Source of the DNA: Candidatus Enterococcus huntleyi
GTDB lineage: Bacteria; Bacillota; Bacilli; Lactobacillales; Enterococcaceae
Assembly (NCBI RefSeq): GCF_009933175.1
Contig: NZ_MAEJ01000030.1
Coordinates: 62,001 to 126,000 of the forward strand
Direction of reading: 5' to 3'
Length of the DNA: 64,000 nucleotides
Both the position numbers and the translations under genes were made by a program. Position 1 is the stretch's first letter. Every line of letters begins with the position of its first letter. Below, in pieces: positions 18,534-27,627 of this stretch. The notes beneath the pieces were generated by a model. It ran no database searches. It had not been told where the DNA came from and saw only the letters and a program-made list of their open reading frames with translations.

Positions 18534-19463
18534 ATGAAACAGCCACGCATACAACAACGACAAGTAAATACATTAGGTTCATTGACGCTAGAAGGGCAAG
18601 TTTTGACGATCAAGCGATTCGTCGCATTGACAGGGATTTCCCAGCAATTCCAGACGTTCGCTGCAGTCTTTACAAATGATAGTTACGCTATTTTTAGCCA
18701 TCATTCAGGGCAATTACTGGAGTATTGCTTGTCTGCCAAATCTTTTCCATATGCACAGGCTTCTGATAATTATTACGGCGGCCCGCTAAATTATTATCAG
18801 CGAGTGGAGTCGGGCTATCTGGATTTATTAACTGAAGAAATAATCCCTCTTCAATTGTCAGATGAGTTGGAGCAGACTGCACCTTCATCTGCAAGTCAGA
18901 CTACTCCTCTAACAAACGAAAATAAACGCTATGATCAGTGGGTAGGGATTCCTGAATCGCGCTTTTATCCGTATCGCAATTGGCTGACGCCTTCTGGGTA
19001 CTTGTGTGGGACCTATGCATCAACAGTTTTATTGGCATACTATCAAGATTATATCGATGAAACGATTATTCCCGACACTCTACGGATGAAAGGTGAAAAC
19101 AGACATGAGGATTTAGCTAATTGTCTTCGTCCATTGATTCAGCCGCTAGGGTTGCCGACGATTCCTTTTCAAGTCGGCTTCGGATTATCGCGCTATTTTG
19201 ACCGTTATGGCTTAAAATATCGTGCCCGTACCACACTGATTGGTTCATGGAATCGAGCAGTAAAGCGAATCCAACAAGGCAAGCCAGTTGAAGTTGGTAT
19301 CTTGAAAGTTCTAGGCAGCACCTATGGCAATCACTGGATAGTCGCATACGCCTATCTAGAAAAAGCCGATGGTTCGCGTTTTTATAAAGTCCACGACAAT
19401 TGGGGAAATTACAATAAAGTCATTAATGCCAGCTGGGGTAATGGGACTGTTTCGTTACCATAA
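18534..19463 (+). CDS. C39-like cysteine peptidase domain protein without signal peptide
   Basis: 309 residues. The N-terminal 140 residues form an unrecognised region; the C-terminal half has the order of a papain-like C39-type peptidase: Cys in SGYLCGTYAS (about residue 160), His in GNHWIVAYAY and Asn/Asp in KVHDNWGNYN. ATG 18534 is selected because GAGGAG stands 7 nt upstream; an upstream ATG at 18498 lacks an SD. No signal sequence, lipobox or membrane segment is visible, so the protein should be cytoplasmic unless exported in another way. Isolated gene between pepO (divergent) and prs2. Whether it is an active peptidase is inference. Confidence 0.65.
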   Translation: MKQPRIQQRQVNTLGSLTLEGQVLTIKRFVALTGISQQFQTFAAVFTNDSYAIFSHHSGQLLEYCLSAKSFPYAQASDNYYGGPLNYYQRVESGYLDLLTEEIIPLQLSDELEQTAPSSASQTTPLTNENKRYDQWVGIPESRFYPYRNWLTPSGYLCGTYASTVLLAYYQDYIDETIIPDTLRMKGENRHEDLANCLRPLIQPLGLPTIPFQVGFGLSRYFDRYGLKYRARTTLIGSWNRAVKRIQQGKPVEVGILKVLGSTYGNHWIVAYAYLEKADGSRFYKVHDNWGNYNKVINASWGNGTVSLP

Positions 19464-19584
19464 GCTTTGCTAAATTATTAAACTGAACATTGGTAAGCCT
19501 TTCATAAATAAAATACGTCTTTTCAACAGAATTTCACATAGAAATATGATAGAATTAAGTGAAACTATTCGATGGGGGAATTAT

Positions 19585-20559
19585 ATGAGCGAGAAATATC
19601 AAGATGGGACCTTAAAAATCTTTAGTCTGAATGGAAATCGTCCGTTAGCAGAGAAAATTGCTAAAGTGTTTGGAACAGAGTTAGGGAAAAGTGTCGTTAA
19701 ACAATTTAGTGATGGCGAGATTTCGATTAACGTCGAAGAGAGTATTCGTGGGGATCATGTCTACTTAATTCAATCTACAAATGCGCCAGTCAATGATAAT
19801 TATTTAGAATTGTTGATTATGATTGATGCGATGAAACGCGCCAGTGCTAAAACGGTCAATGTTGTGCTACCTTACTACGGCTATGCAAGACAAGACAGAA
19901 CGGCTAAGCCACATGAGCCAATTACGGCTAAATTGATTGCTAATATGTTACAAGAAGCCGGGGCTACCAGAGTATTGACACTGGATTTACATGCGGTCCA
20001 AGTACAAGGGTTCTTTGATATTCCAGTTGATAATTTGTTCACGATGCCTTTATTTGCACATTATTATCGCGAACTTGGTCTGACAGGCGACGATATCGTG
20101 GTGGTTTCACCAAAAAATAGTGGTGTACAACGTGCACGAAGTCTTTCTGAATATTTAAATTCGACGCTTGCAATCATCGATCAAACTGAAGAAGGTAATC
20201 CTGAAACAGGTTATGTCATTGGAAATGTCGAAGATAAAATTTGTATTATGGTAGATGATATTCTAAATACGGGGGAAACATTTGCCTACGGTGCGACGGT
20301 GCTGAAGCAAAATGGAGCAAGAGAAGTTCATGCCTGTGCCTCTCATGGCTTGTTATCAACGCCAGCAAAAGAAATTTTGGATGCAGCACCAATTAAAGAT
20401 ATCTGCATCACAGATTCAGTATGGACAGCAGATGAAAAACATCCAGAAAATCTGACGATTATCACTTGTTCAGAATTGATGGGTGAGGCGGTCAAACGGG
20501 TACATGAAAACACGCCAATGAGTCCACTGTTTCGTTTAGAAGATAAAGAGTTCGAATAA
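19585..20559 (+). CDS. Ribose-phosphate pyrophosphokinase paralogue (Prs2 type)
   Basis: 324 residues, the full length of class I PRPP synthases, and clearly of that family: [50 protein letters not shown]. It matches the second paralogue known in streptococci and enterococci. Residues used in catalysis by canonical enzymes are changed: the DHGG segment is KNSG, the flexible-loop DKRR is DQTE, and the ribose-phosphate loop reads DDILNTGET instead of DDxIDTGGT. It may therefore be a low-activity or regulatory subunit. ATG 19585 has GGGGGAA 5 nt upstream and is preferred over ATG 19546. Single gene with a strong terminator. Confidence 0.88.
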   Translation: MSEKYQDGTLKIFSLNGNRPLAEKIAKVFGTELGKSVVKQFSDGEISINVEESIRGDHVYLIQSTNAPVNDNYLELLIMIDAMKRASAKTVNVVLPYYGYARQDRTAKPHEPITAKLIANMLQEAGATRVLTLDLHAVQVQGFFDIPVDNLFTMPLFAHYYRELGLTGDDIVVVSPKNSGVQRARSLSEYLNSTLAIIDQTEEGNPETGYVIGNVEDKICIMVDDILNTGETFAYGATVLKQNGAREVHACASHGLLSTPAKEILDAAPIKDICITDSVWTADEKHPENLTIITCSELMGEAVKRVHENTPMSPLFRLEDKEFE

Positions 20560-20602
20560 ACTAAAAATATTAATAAGAAAATTTTCATAGGAAACCTGTG
20601 AA

Positions 20603-20671
20603 GAGACTGGAAATAGGTAGCTTAAAGAAGGCGATTGTCTTTTTTAAAGCTATCATTCCCAGTCCTTTTTC
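20603..20671 (+). terminator. Long intrinsic terminator after prs2
   Basis: GACTGGAAAT-GGTAGCTTAAA pairs with TTTAAAGCTATCATTCCCAGTC, followed by TTTTT. A second T-rich run lies in the loop. Confidence 0.8.
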
Positions 20672-20810
20672 TATCCAGAAGGTCATGGACTTAGTTATAC
20701 ATTTAAAAACAAAACCAGTAGTCGTTTTCGAAGGTTGAAGCGAATTGCTGAGTAAGCCTATATAGAAGGTTTTATATAGAGTAAATTTTTGGGGATTGGG
20801 GATAGTTGGT

Positions 20811-21749
20811 ATGAAAGAATCGAAAAAAGGTGTAATTGTAGGCTTTGTTGCCTATATTTTGTGGGGAATCATTCCCTTATATTGGAAATTAATTCCTTCA
20901 GTCGTAGGAGCTTTGGACATACTGGCTTATCGCGTTATTTGGTCGTTTGTTTTTATGGTAATCTATATTTTACTGACTAAGAGGACGGGAAAATTCTTAG
21001 CGGAGTGCCGGGAGATTTGGCAAGATAAGAAGAAACTTATTGCGATTATTTTGGCCGCTCTCTTCATTTCAATTAATTGGTTTACCTTTATCTACACGGT
21101 TGGACAAGGGCGAGTGACAGAAGCGAGCCTCGGCTATTATATGAATCCACTCGTAAATGTATTATTAGCAACTTTAATTTTGAAAGAACCTTTAGGCCGC
21201 TTAGGCAAAATAGCCTGTGGGTTTGCTTTTGTCGGTGTGATTCTGTTAACCATTCAAACGGGAACAATCCCAGTCTCTTCTTTGATAATGGCGTTTGCTT
21301 TCAGTTTCTACGGGCTATTAAAAAAAGGCTTTACGCTCTCTTCGTATACGGGATTAACGATTGAAACCTTAGTTATTTTACCGATTGCGCTAATTTATTT
21401 GCTAGGGTTCTCACCAACCGGATTCATGAGCTTTTCAGGCAACGTGAATCTCTTATTGATGGGTGCCGGCATCGTTACAGCCATTCCATTATTGTTATTT
21501 GCAGAGGCTGCAAAACGGATTTCTTATATCATCTTAGGATTTATTCAATACGTGAATCCCACGATTATGTTGCTATTAGCCGTCTTTGTTTTCAATGAGC
21601 CTTATACCAAGGAGCAATTTTTTGCCTTCTCATTTATTTGGGTAGGCATTGGGATATTTACTTATGCTACTGCTCGTTCATGGAAAAAAGAGCAGCAATT
21701 TGAAAAGCATTCTATGCTAGCCAAAGAGACTGTTCTCGATGAGGAATAA
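20811..21749 (+). CDS. rarD: EamA-family transporter RarD
   Basis: Drug/metabolite transporter of 312 residues with ten predicted helices. The N-terminus KKGVIVGFVAYILWGIIPLYWKL, the DILAYRVIWSF segment and NPLVNVLLATLILKEPLGR identify the RarD subgroup (named for chloramphenicol-sensitivity locus in Gram-negatives; the natural substrate is not known). ATG 20811 has GGGGA 8 nt upstream and is preferred over TTG 20796. A separate promoter lies just beyond its stop, so the cysteine desulfurase downstream is probably independently expressed. Confidence 0.87.
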   Translation: MKESKKGVIVGFVAYILWGIIPLYWKLIPSVVGALDILAYRVIWSFVFMVIYILLTKRTGKFLAECREIWQDKKKLIAIILAALFISINWFTFIYTVGQGRVTEASLGYYMNPLVNVLLATLILKEPLGRLGKIACGFAFVGVILLTIQTGTIPVSSLIMAFAFSFYGLLKKGFTLSSYTGLTIETLVILPIALIYLLGFSPTGFMSFSGNVNLLLMGAGIVTAIPLLLFAEAAKRISYIILGFIQYVNPTIMLLLAVFVFNEPYTKEQFFAFSFIWVGIGIFTYATARSWKKEQQFEKHSMLAKETVLDEE

Positions 21750-21752
21750 TCT

Positions 21753-21781
21753 TTGGACATCTCCTTATTTTATGCTAGAAT
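21753..21781 (+). promoter_or_regulatory. Promoter of the cysteine desulfurase gene
   Basis: -35 TTGGAC (21753-21758), 17-nt spacer, extended -10 TGC-TAGAAT (21773-21781), 33 nt before the start codon. Confidence 0.65.
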
Positions 21782-21814
21782 GAGCCTAATTATGACTAGA
21801 AAGGATTGAATCTA

Positions 21815-22945
21815 GTGGCGACTATTTATTTAGATCATGCAGCAACGACACCGATGCATCCCGAAGTAATTGCGGAGATGACTCGAGTGATGGCTGAATA
21901 TTTTGGAAATCCCTCAAGTATTCATCGGTTTGGTCGACTAGCGCATGAACAATTAGAGGCAGCGAGACAAGTGATTGCAGATAGTTTAGAGGTTGCTCCT
22001 CATGAGATAATTTTTACCAGTGGTGGGACAGAAAGCGATAATATGGCGATCATCGAGACGGCCATGTCCCGCCAATCAGAAGGAAAGCATTTGATTACAA
22101 CGGCGATTGAGCATCCAGCGGTTTTACAAACCATGGCTTATTTAGAAGGTCAAGGATTTGAAGTTACTTACTTGCCTGTTGATCAAAAAGGAAACATTTC
22201 TCTAAGTGATTTTACAGCAGCTCTGAGAGAAGATACGATTTTGGTGTCGATAATGTTTGGCAACAACGAGATTGGTAATTTGTTACCGATTAAAGAAATC
22301 GGCGATTTACTACGCGATTATCCAGCTTATTTTCATAGTGATGCTGTTCAGGCATACGGTAGTCAAACGATTCGGCCTCATGAATTAGGCATCGATTTGT
22401 TAAGTACTTCTGCCCATAAAATTAACGGACCTAAAGGAGTCGGCTTCTTATTTAAGAGTGATAAAATCAAGTTGCCTCCATTACTTCATGGTGGGGAACA
22501 AGAAGAAAAAAGACGACCTGGTACAGAAAATTTAGCAGGAATCATGGGTATGAAAGCAGCTGTTGAACAGTTAGCAGCAGAAGAACGTCAAGCTAGAAAA
22601 CAAGAATATACAGAATTTGCCAAACAAATTTTAACGTTCCTAGATGAAAAAGCTATCGATTATAAAATTAATGGGGATTTCTCACAGCGGTTACCTCATA
22701 TTTTAAATCTTCATCTTAAGAATACGCCTAATAATCTGTTACTGATGAAACTTGATTTGAAAGATATCGCGGTATCGACCGGCTCAGCCTGTACAGCAGG
22801 CACTGTCGATCCATCACATGTCCTCGAAGCGATGTACGGTAAAGACGATCCAGCAATTACCGAATCAATTCGGATTAGCTTCGGTTTAGATGTAACCGCC
22901 GAACAGATTGATCAATTTTGCCAAGTGCTAGCAGCCAGTCTGTAA
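21815..22945 (+). CDS. Cysteine desulfurase (NifS/IscS family)
   Basis: PLP enzyme of 376 residues that takes sulfur from cysteine as an enzyme-bound persulfide. Visible are YLDHAATTPMH, the PLP-contact region TSGGTESDN, the Schiff-base lysine in TSAHKINGPKGVGFL, and the active Cys loop STGSACTAGTVDPSHVL. The loop belongs to the IscS-like group I. GTG 21815 is preferred over TTG 21806 (AAAGGA 9 nt upstream). In Lactobacillales this gene is commonly next to DUF1831 and mnmA, so it is the likely sulfur donor for tRNA 2-thiouridine; here the pair is separated by a 1-kb duplicated toxin-antitoxin-like insert. Confidence 0.9.
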   Translation: MATIYLDHAATTPMHPEVIAEMTRVMAEYFGNPSSIHRFGRLAHEQLEAARQVIADSLEVAPHEIIFTSGGTESDNMAIIETAMSRQSEGKHLITTAIEHPAVLQTMAYLEGQGFEVTYLPVDQKGNISLSDFTAALREDTILVSIMFGNNEIGNLLPIKEIGDLLRDYPAYFHSDAVQAYGSQTIRPHELGIDLLSTSAHKINGPKGVGFLFKSDKIKLPPLLHGGEQEEKRRPGTENLAGIMGMKAAVEQLAAEERQARKQEYTEFAKQILTFLDEKAIDYKINGDFSQRLPHILNLHLKNTPNNLLLMKLDLKDIAVSTGSACTAGTVDPSHVLEAMYGKDDPAITESIRISFGLDVTAEQIDQFCQVLAASL

Positions 22946-22964
22946 GAAGTACTTAGAATACTTT

Positions 22965-22993
22965 TTGACTAAGTAGAATAACCTTGCTATAAT
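22965..22993 (+). promoter_or_regulatory. Promoter of antisense RNA, copy 1
   Basis: TTGACT (22965-22970), 17-nt spacer, perfect TATAAT (22988-22993): the best promoter match in the window. The start site should be near 23000. Confidence 0.75.
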
Positions 22994-22999
22994 GCAGGT

Positions 23000-23095
23000 G
23001 TAGGTAAAAGGTGATGGGTGTCACCTCTTACAAAATTGCTTCGGCAGTGGATTTGGACGAGCTTAGAGGATTACTCCTTTAAGCTTTTATTATTA
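23000..23095 (+). ncRNA. Putative antitoxin antisense RNA, copy 1
   Basis: A ~95-nt RNA from the TTGACT/TATAAT promoter to a hairpin (23060-23070 pairing with 23075-23085) followed by TTTTATTATTATT. It contains no ORF and is complementary to the 3' end of the convergent toxin mRNA including its stop codon, the layout of type I systems such as txpA/ratA. Confidence 0.65.
23001..23026 (-). terminator. Terminator of toxin mRNA, copy 1
   Basis: Minus-strand hairpin AGGTGA / TCACCT followed by UUUUAC. It places the toxin mRNA 3' end inside the antisense gene. Confidence 0.5.
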
Positions 23096-23198
23096 TTATT
23101 GCAATTTCTAACAATAGTTTAACTATTGTCAGAATTGCGATAATGTAAGCTAACATTATCATAAATAAATTACCCTTCCTCATTCCACCGTTATTCAT
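23079..23198 (-). CDS. Small hydrophobic toxin-like peptide, copy 1
   Basis: 39 residues: a short basic head (MNNGGMRKGN) followed by an almost entirely hydrophobic stretch LFMIMLAYIIAILTIVKLLL and EIAIIIIKA, one membrane helix. Excellent SD (AAAGGAG, 8 nt before ATG 23198). Size, hydrophobicity and the convergent small RNA point to a type I membrane toxin of the Fst/TxpA/Hol-Tox kind, although I cannot match it to one subfamily. The minus-strand -10 is TGTCAT (23292-23287) with a weak -35. It differs from copy 2 by a single residue (Phe12 instead of Leu12). Confidence 0.65.
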   Translation of the reverse strand: MNNGGMRKGNLFMIMLAYIIAILTIVKLLLEIAIIIIKA

Positions 23199-23336
23199 TG
23201 GCGCATCTCCTTTCAAAACCAACGTGTAATTTAAAGTTACAAGTTTGAAGGGGACTTACCACGACCTATGGCAACACTACACCTGCATGACAGCAAGAAT
23301 ATTTCTTACTGTATATATAAACTCTGATAAACAATT

Positions 23337-23365
23337 AACATTCTTCGAAAGTGGGGAATGTTTTT
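23337..23365 (+). terminator. Plus-strand terminator at the end of cassette copy 1
   Basis: AACATTC / GAATGTT stem followed by TTTTT. It would stop any transcript crossing the cassette from the left. Confidence 0.6.
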
Positions 23366-23446
23366 GTTTTGATTAACGATTCAGACAATATCTTAATAGA
23401 GCCTTGAAATTTGCGATAGCGATAGAGCCGATACAGAAATACTTTT

Positions 23447-23475
23447 TTGACTAAGTAGAATAACCTTGCTATAAT
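23447..23475 (+). promoter_or_regulatory. Promoter of antisense RNA, copy 2
   Basis: TTGACT (23447-23452), 17-nt spacer, TATAAT (23470-23475). Confidence 0.75.
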
Positions 23476-23481
23476 GCAGGT

Positions 23482-23575
23482 GTAGGTAAAAGGTGATGGG
23501 ATCACCTCTTACAAAATTGCTTCGGCAGTGGATTTGGGATGCTTAAAGGATTACTCCTTTAAGCTTTTATTATTA
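23482..23575 (+). ncRNA. Putative antitoxin antisense RNA, copy 2
   Basis: Same design as copy 1. The terminator stem here is perfect (GCTTAAAGGA 23541-23550 with TCCTTTAAGC 23555-23564), whereas copy 1 has a G-T pair, so the sequence has drifted while the fold is kept. The inner hairpin (23491-23507) also stays paired despite a base change. Confidence 0.65.
23484..23507 (-). terminator. Terminator of toxin mRNA, copy 2
   Basis: Minus-strand hairpin AGGTGAT / ATCACCT followed by a U-rich stretch. Confidence 0.5.
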
Positions 23576-23678
23576 TTATTGCAATTTCTAACAATAGTTT
23601 AACTATTGTCAGAATTGCGATAATGTAAGCTAACATTATCATTAATAAATTACCCTTCCTCATTCCACCGTTATTCAT
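23559..23678 (-). CDS. Small hydrophobic toxin-like peptide, copy 2
   Basis: 39 residues, identical to copy 1 except Leu12. ATG 23678 has the same AAAGGAG SD. A longer reading from 23741 exists only because the leader happens to be open; it lacks an SD and is not conserved in copy 1. The minus-strand -10 is TGTAAT (23771-23766). Both the toxin and antisense transcripts of each copy would start with the same GCAGGTGTAG sequence. Confidence 0.65.
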   Translation of the reverse strand: MNNGGMRKGNLLMIMLAYIIAILTIVKLLLEIAIIIIKA

Positions 23679-23818
23679 TGGCGCATCTCCTTTCAAACCA
23701 ACGTATAAGTTAAAGTTAGTAGTTTGAAAGTGATTCACCACGACCTATGGCAATACTACACCTGCATTACAGCAAAAATATCTCTTACTGTGGCATACAT
23801 GTACTCTTATAAACATCG

Positions 23819-23850
23819 AACATTCTTTGAAAGTAGAGAATGTTTTTTTT
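23819..23850 (+). terminator. Plus-strand terminator at the end of cassette copy 2
   Basis: ACATTCT / AGAATGT stem followed by eight T. Confidence 0.65.
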
Positions 23851-23949
23851 CGCCTATCCTGAAGATAGCTTTGTGGCGTAAATTTGAACTAGCAAAGACG
23901 GGTAGAAACCTCTATAATAGAGAGTGACTAAATTATTGAGGTGAAAACT

Positions 23950-24297
23950 ATGGCATTTTTAGAAACAGCAACAGTAGAAGGCACGGATGTGTTGTATAAA
24001 TTAAATCCAGCAGCAAAAAAATATACCTTACGCGATAATGGATTTACAGAAACTAAATCTGGGAATTTCCAGTTAATTCGACCTTTGGATGCAACACCCC
24101 AAAGCAAAGAAGGCTTCAAGTTGAAAATTACTGTGTCTAAAGATATAAAAACATTGAAGATGTCGATTACGACTGCCAATGGGTTAAAATCTGTCAACTT
24201 ATTTAAGGATGAGAAACATAAGATGAATCAAGACAAATTCTTCTTCTTGATGGATGGCATGATTGACCGTGGTTTATTCGAAAAAGTAGTTAAATAA
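23950..24297 (+). CDS. DUF1831 family protein
   Basis: Small soluble protein of 115 residues of the Lactobacillales family DUF1831, commonly encoded between a cysteine desulfurase and mnmA; its function is unknown but the neighbourhood suggests a part in sulfur relay or tRNA thiolation. ATG 23950 has GAGGTGA 5 nt upstream, so the in-frame GTG 23941 is part of the SD rather than the start. A perfect -10 (TATAAT, 23913-23918) precedes it, giving it its own promoter after the inserted toxin cassettes. Strong terminator downstream. Confidence 0.75.
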   Translation: MAFLETATVEGTDVLYKLNPAAKKYTLRDNGFTETKSGNFQLIRPLDATPQSKEGFKLKITVSKDIKTLKMSITTANGLKSVNLFKDEKHKMNQDKFFFLMDGMIDRGLFEKVVK

Positions 24298-24312
24298 TCT
24301 ATCTAACACATA

Positions 24313-24370
24313 GAGTTGTGACAAGTAATCAGCCATATCAAGGCTAGAACTTGTCACGACTCTTTTTTTT
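24313..24370 (+). terminator. Strong intrinsic terminator after DUF1831
   Basis: Perfect 14-bp stem GAGTTGTGACAAGT / ACTTGTCACGACTC followed by eight T. A second hairpin (ACCCCAA / TTGGGGT, 24371-24401) follows at once. Confidence 0.88.
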
Positions 24371-24588
24371 ACCCCAAGGTCTGAGGGGCCTTTTTTGGGG
24401 TTCAAAATAAGATACGCTATTGTATAGAACGATTTTTTTATTTTGAAATCTTATTTTATTTTTTATGAACGCTTATTTTTGCAGAGTCAGAATAATTTAT
24501 TTTATGTTAAAAAAACTGAAATATAAGCCAGAAAGAGTGCTGCAAGGTTAAGTAAAGATGAGAGAAATGAAAAATACGAATTCTATTA

Positions 24589-24617
24589 GTGAAAAAATTT
24601 TGAAAATGTCGTATAAT
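24589..24617 (+). promoter_or_regulatory. Promoter of mnmA
   Basis: -35 GTGAAA (24589-24594), 17-nt spacer, perfect -10 TATAAT (24612-24617). The 5' leader that follows can fold CTGAAA with TTTCAG around AGTTG/CAACT (24627-24663); no known riboswitch was recognised there. Confidence 0.5.
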
Positions 24618-24675
24618 GTGAGTCACTGAAAAGTTGCGACCTTCAACTCGTAGATGTTTCAGAAAATCTAATTGA

Positions 24676-25812
<1,137 letters not shown>

Positions 25813-25844
25813 GCGACTATTCCAATAAATGAATATGCAAACAG

Positions 25845-25884
25845 AAACGCCAACGCAGAAATAATTCAGCGTTGGCGTTTTTTA
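25845..25884. terminator. Bidirectional terminator between mnmA and the oxidoreductase
   Basis: Stem AAACGCCAACGC / GCGTTGGCGTTT with T run on the plus strand and T-rich sequence on the minus side. Confidence 0.82.
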
Positions 25885-26871
25885 TTATAATTTAACGATC
25901 GTTCTCCCAAGGTGTTGACCGGCTTTTAAATCTTCAATGGTCTTCGGTAACTCTGCTAATGTGACTTCATCAAATAGAGTTGTTTGGCTGACGTTCCAGC
26001 TGGTTGCTAGTTTTTCCCAGACGGCTGTTCGTTCTTCAACAGAAATGTTGACTGAGTCGATGCCTAAGAGATTGACACCACGCAATATAAAAGGCAGAAC
26101 GGTTGTCGCAAGTTTAATTCCACCAGCGTTACCACAGAGGCTCATGCTGCCACCATAATGGATGAATGGAATTAGGTCTGAAGCGACTTGGCCGCCGACG
26201 GTATCTAAAATGTAATGGAATTTTTGTTTATTCAATGGTCGTTTTTGATCAGCAAATTCACTGGCGAACACGACATTTTGAGCACCGAGTGATTGGGCTA
26301 CAGCGACTTGGTTTTCTTTTCGGACCATGGCTGTAATAGAGGTGAAGCCCAGCTTGGCTAAGATTTGAACAGCCAGACTTCCTACACCACCCGTGGCACC
26401 GGTGACTAAAATTTCTGGTTGATTGTCGACGGATAAGCCGTTATTTTCCAATGCTTGAATTGATAAGGCGGCGGTTAAGCCAGCTGTGCCGAAAATCATG
26501 GCTTCTTTTAAAGTCAAGGTTTCAGGCAACGGAATAACCCATTCGCTAGGAACGCGGGCGTATTCTGAGAAGCCTCCAGTGTGACTCATGCCGACTGCAA
26601 ATCCTGTGACTAAAACTTTTTGTCCGACTGAAATAGCTTCATCATCAGATTCAACGACTGTTCCACTAAAATCGATTCCTGGAATCATTGGGTATTCGCG
26701 GATGACGCCTGCATTTTTTTGCACGGCGAGCATGTCTTTGTAATTGACGGAAGAATAGGCAACTTCGATTAAGACATTGCCTTGTGATAATTGTTCAATG
26801 GTTGTTTGTTCAATCTCAGCAACTATTTGTTCCTCAACTTCTTTAACGAGTAATGCTTGAAATGGTTTCAT
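25885..26871 (-). CDS. YhdH/YhfP-type quinone oxidoreductase (MDR family)
   Basis: NADPH-dependent medium-chain dehydrogenase/reductase of 328 residues, zinc-free, of the YhdH/AcuI (acrylyl-CoA reductase-like) group. N-terminal GroES-like domain with YSSVNYKDMLAVQKNAGVIREYPMIPGIDFSG, and a Rossmann domain with TGATGGVGSLAVQIL at about 155-170; the late NLLGIDSVNI segment is typical of this subgroup. SD AGGAGC lies upstream of ATG 26871. Substrate is probably a small activated alkene or quinone; not decidable here. Single gene. Confidence 0.85.
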   Translation of the reverse strand: MKPFQALLVKEVEEQIVAEIEQTTIEQLSQGNVLIEVAYSSVNYKDMLAVQKNAGVIREYPMIPGIDFSGTVVESDDEAISVGQKVLVTGFAVGMSHTGGFSEYARVPSEWVIPLPETLTLKEAMIFGTAGLTAALSIQALENNGLSVDNQPEILVTGATGGVGSLAVQILAKLGFTSITAMVRKENQVAVAQSLGAQNVVFASEFADQKRPLNKQKFHYILDTVGGQVASDLIPFIHYGGSMSLCGNAGGIKLATTVLPFILRGVNLLGIDSVNISVEERTAVWEKLATSWNVSQTTLFDEVTLAELPKTIEDLKAGQHLGRTIVKL

Positions 26872-27237
26872 AAATAAGCTCCTTTATGGATGAGATAATC
26901 TTGTTATATCCCCAAGCTATCATGTTCCTCAAGCGCTGTCAATTGCAAGTGGAATGAATAAGTCCCTAAAACATCTCGAGTTTTTTAGTCAGATAAAAAT
27001 CATCGAATTGAAAAGTAGGAAAAAATAATGAGGGCTTCTTTCAGAAATCTTAAGAATTCTCATACGAGCCGCCTGTTTTGTGATAAACTTACCTTAGACT
27101 ATGGATAGTTTTCAATGATTGATAGAAAATAGGACTTTCTTTTCAGAAAAAGCGACTTTTTTCACAAATCAAATTCTTGCAACTTTTTTTAAAAGTGACT
27201 AGTATGGTTTGTAACAAGAAGAAAGCGAGGGCCAGCG

Positions 27238-27627
27238 ATGTACCAAGTGATAATAATGTATGGTGATAATGAACCCTGGTGGTTTTTCGAAGACTGGCAA
27301 TCTGATATTGAAGAGTTATCGACTTTTCAAACATTAGAGTCCGCACAAGCCTTCTATAAAGAACAATGGATAAAGTTACAGCCTCAATATACATATATTA
27401 ATGCGAAGAGTAACTTTTTGTGCGCTTTTTGGAGTGAGGGCGATGAGCGCTGGTGTGAAGAATGTGATGATGACCTGCAGCAATACAAGGGGTTAGCGTT
27501 GCTTAAAGATTATCAGCCTATTTCAGTTGAAAGCGGAAAGGAATTTTATGAAGCAACTAATTCTAGCGGAAAAACCAAGTGTTGCCAAGGACTTGAGCAA
27601 AGTTTTGGGCGCACAGCAAAAGCATAA
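27238..27627 (+). CDS. DUF1033 family protein
   Basis: 129 residues, acidic and rich in Trp and Tyr (PWWFFEDW, WSEGDERWCEECDDDLQQY), features of the DUF1033 family of Firmicutes whose function is unknown. ATG 27238 follows the SD-like AAAGCGAGGG. The last 80 nt overlap the 5' end of topB in another frame, so the extreme C-terminus (GLEQSFGRTAKA) is encoded within topB. Family members are often shorter; the overlap may have arisen by loss of an earlier stop codon. Co-transcription with topB is likely. Confidence 0.7.
   Translation: MYQVIIMYGDNEPWWFFEDWQSDIEELSTFQTLESAQAFYKEQWIKLQPQYTYINAKSNFLCAFWSEGDERWCEECDDDLQQYKGLALLKDYQPISVESGKEFYEATNSSGKTKCCQGLEQSFGRTAKA

Larger units (their letters stand above)
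22958..23366. repeat. Tandem toxin-antitoxin-like cassette, copy 1
   Basis: About 410 bp, repeated with high identity 480-482 bp downstream. Each copy contains a strong plus-strand promoter, a short antisense-like RNA with a terminator, a convergent 39-codon toxin-like ORF, and a plus-strand terminator hairpin at the far end. Confidence 0.85.
23440..23850. repeat. Tandem toxin-antitoxin-like cassette, copy 2
   Basis: Second copy of the cassette at 22958-23366 with scattered substitutions and two 1-bp length changes in the RNA gene; ORF, promoters and hairpins are all kept. Confidence 0.85.

Noticed and set aside
23559-23741. 60-residue version of the toxin-like peptide (copy 2)
   Set aside because: The extra N-terminal codons have no SD and are not open in copy 1; the ATG at 23678 has a perfect SD conserved in both copies.
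24627-24663. Riboswitch in the mnmA leader
   Set aside because: A stem-loop can be drawn, but it has no terminator partner and no motif of a known riboswitch class.
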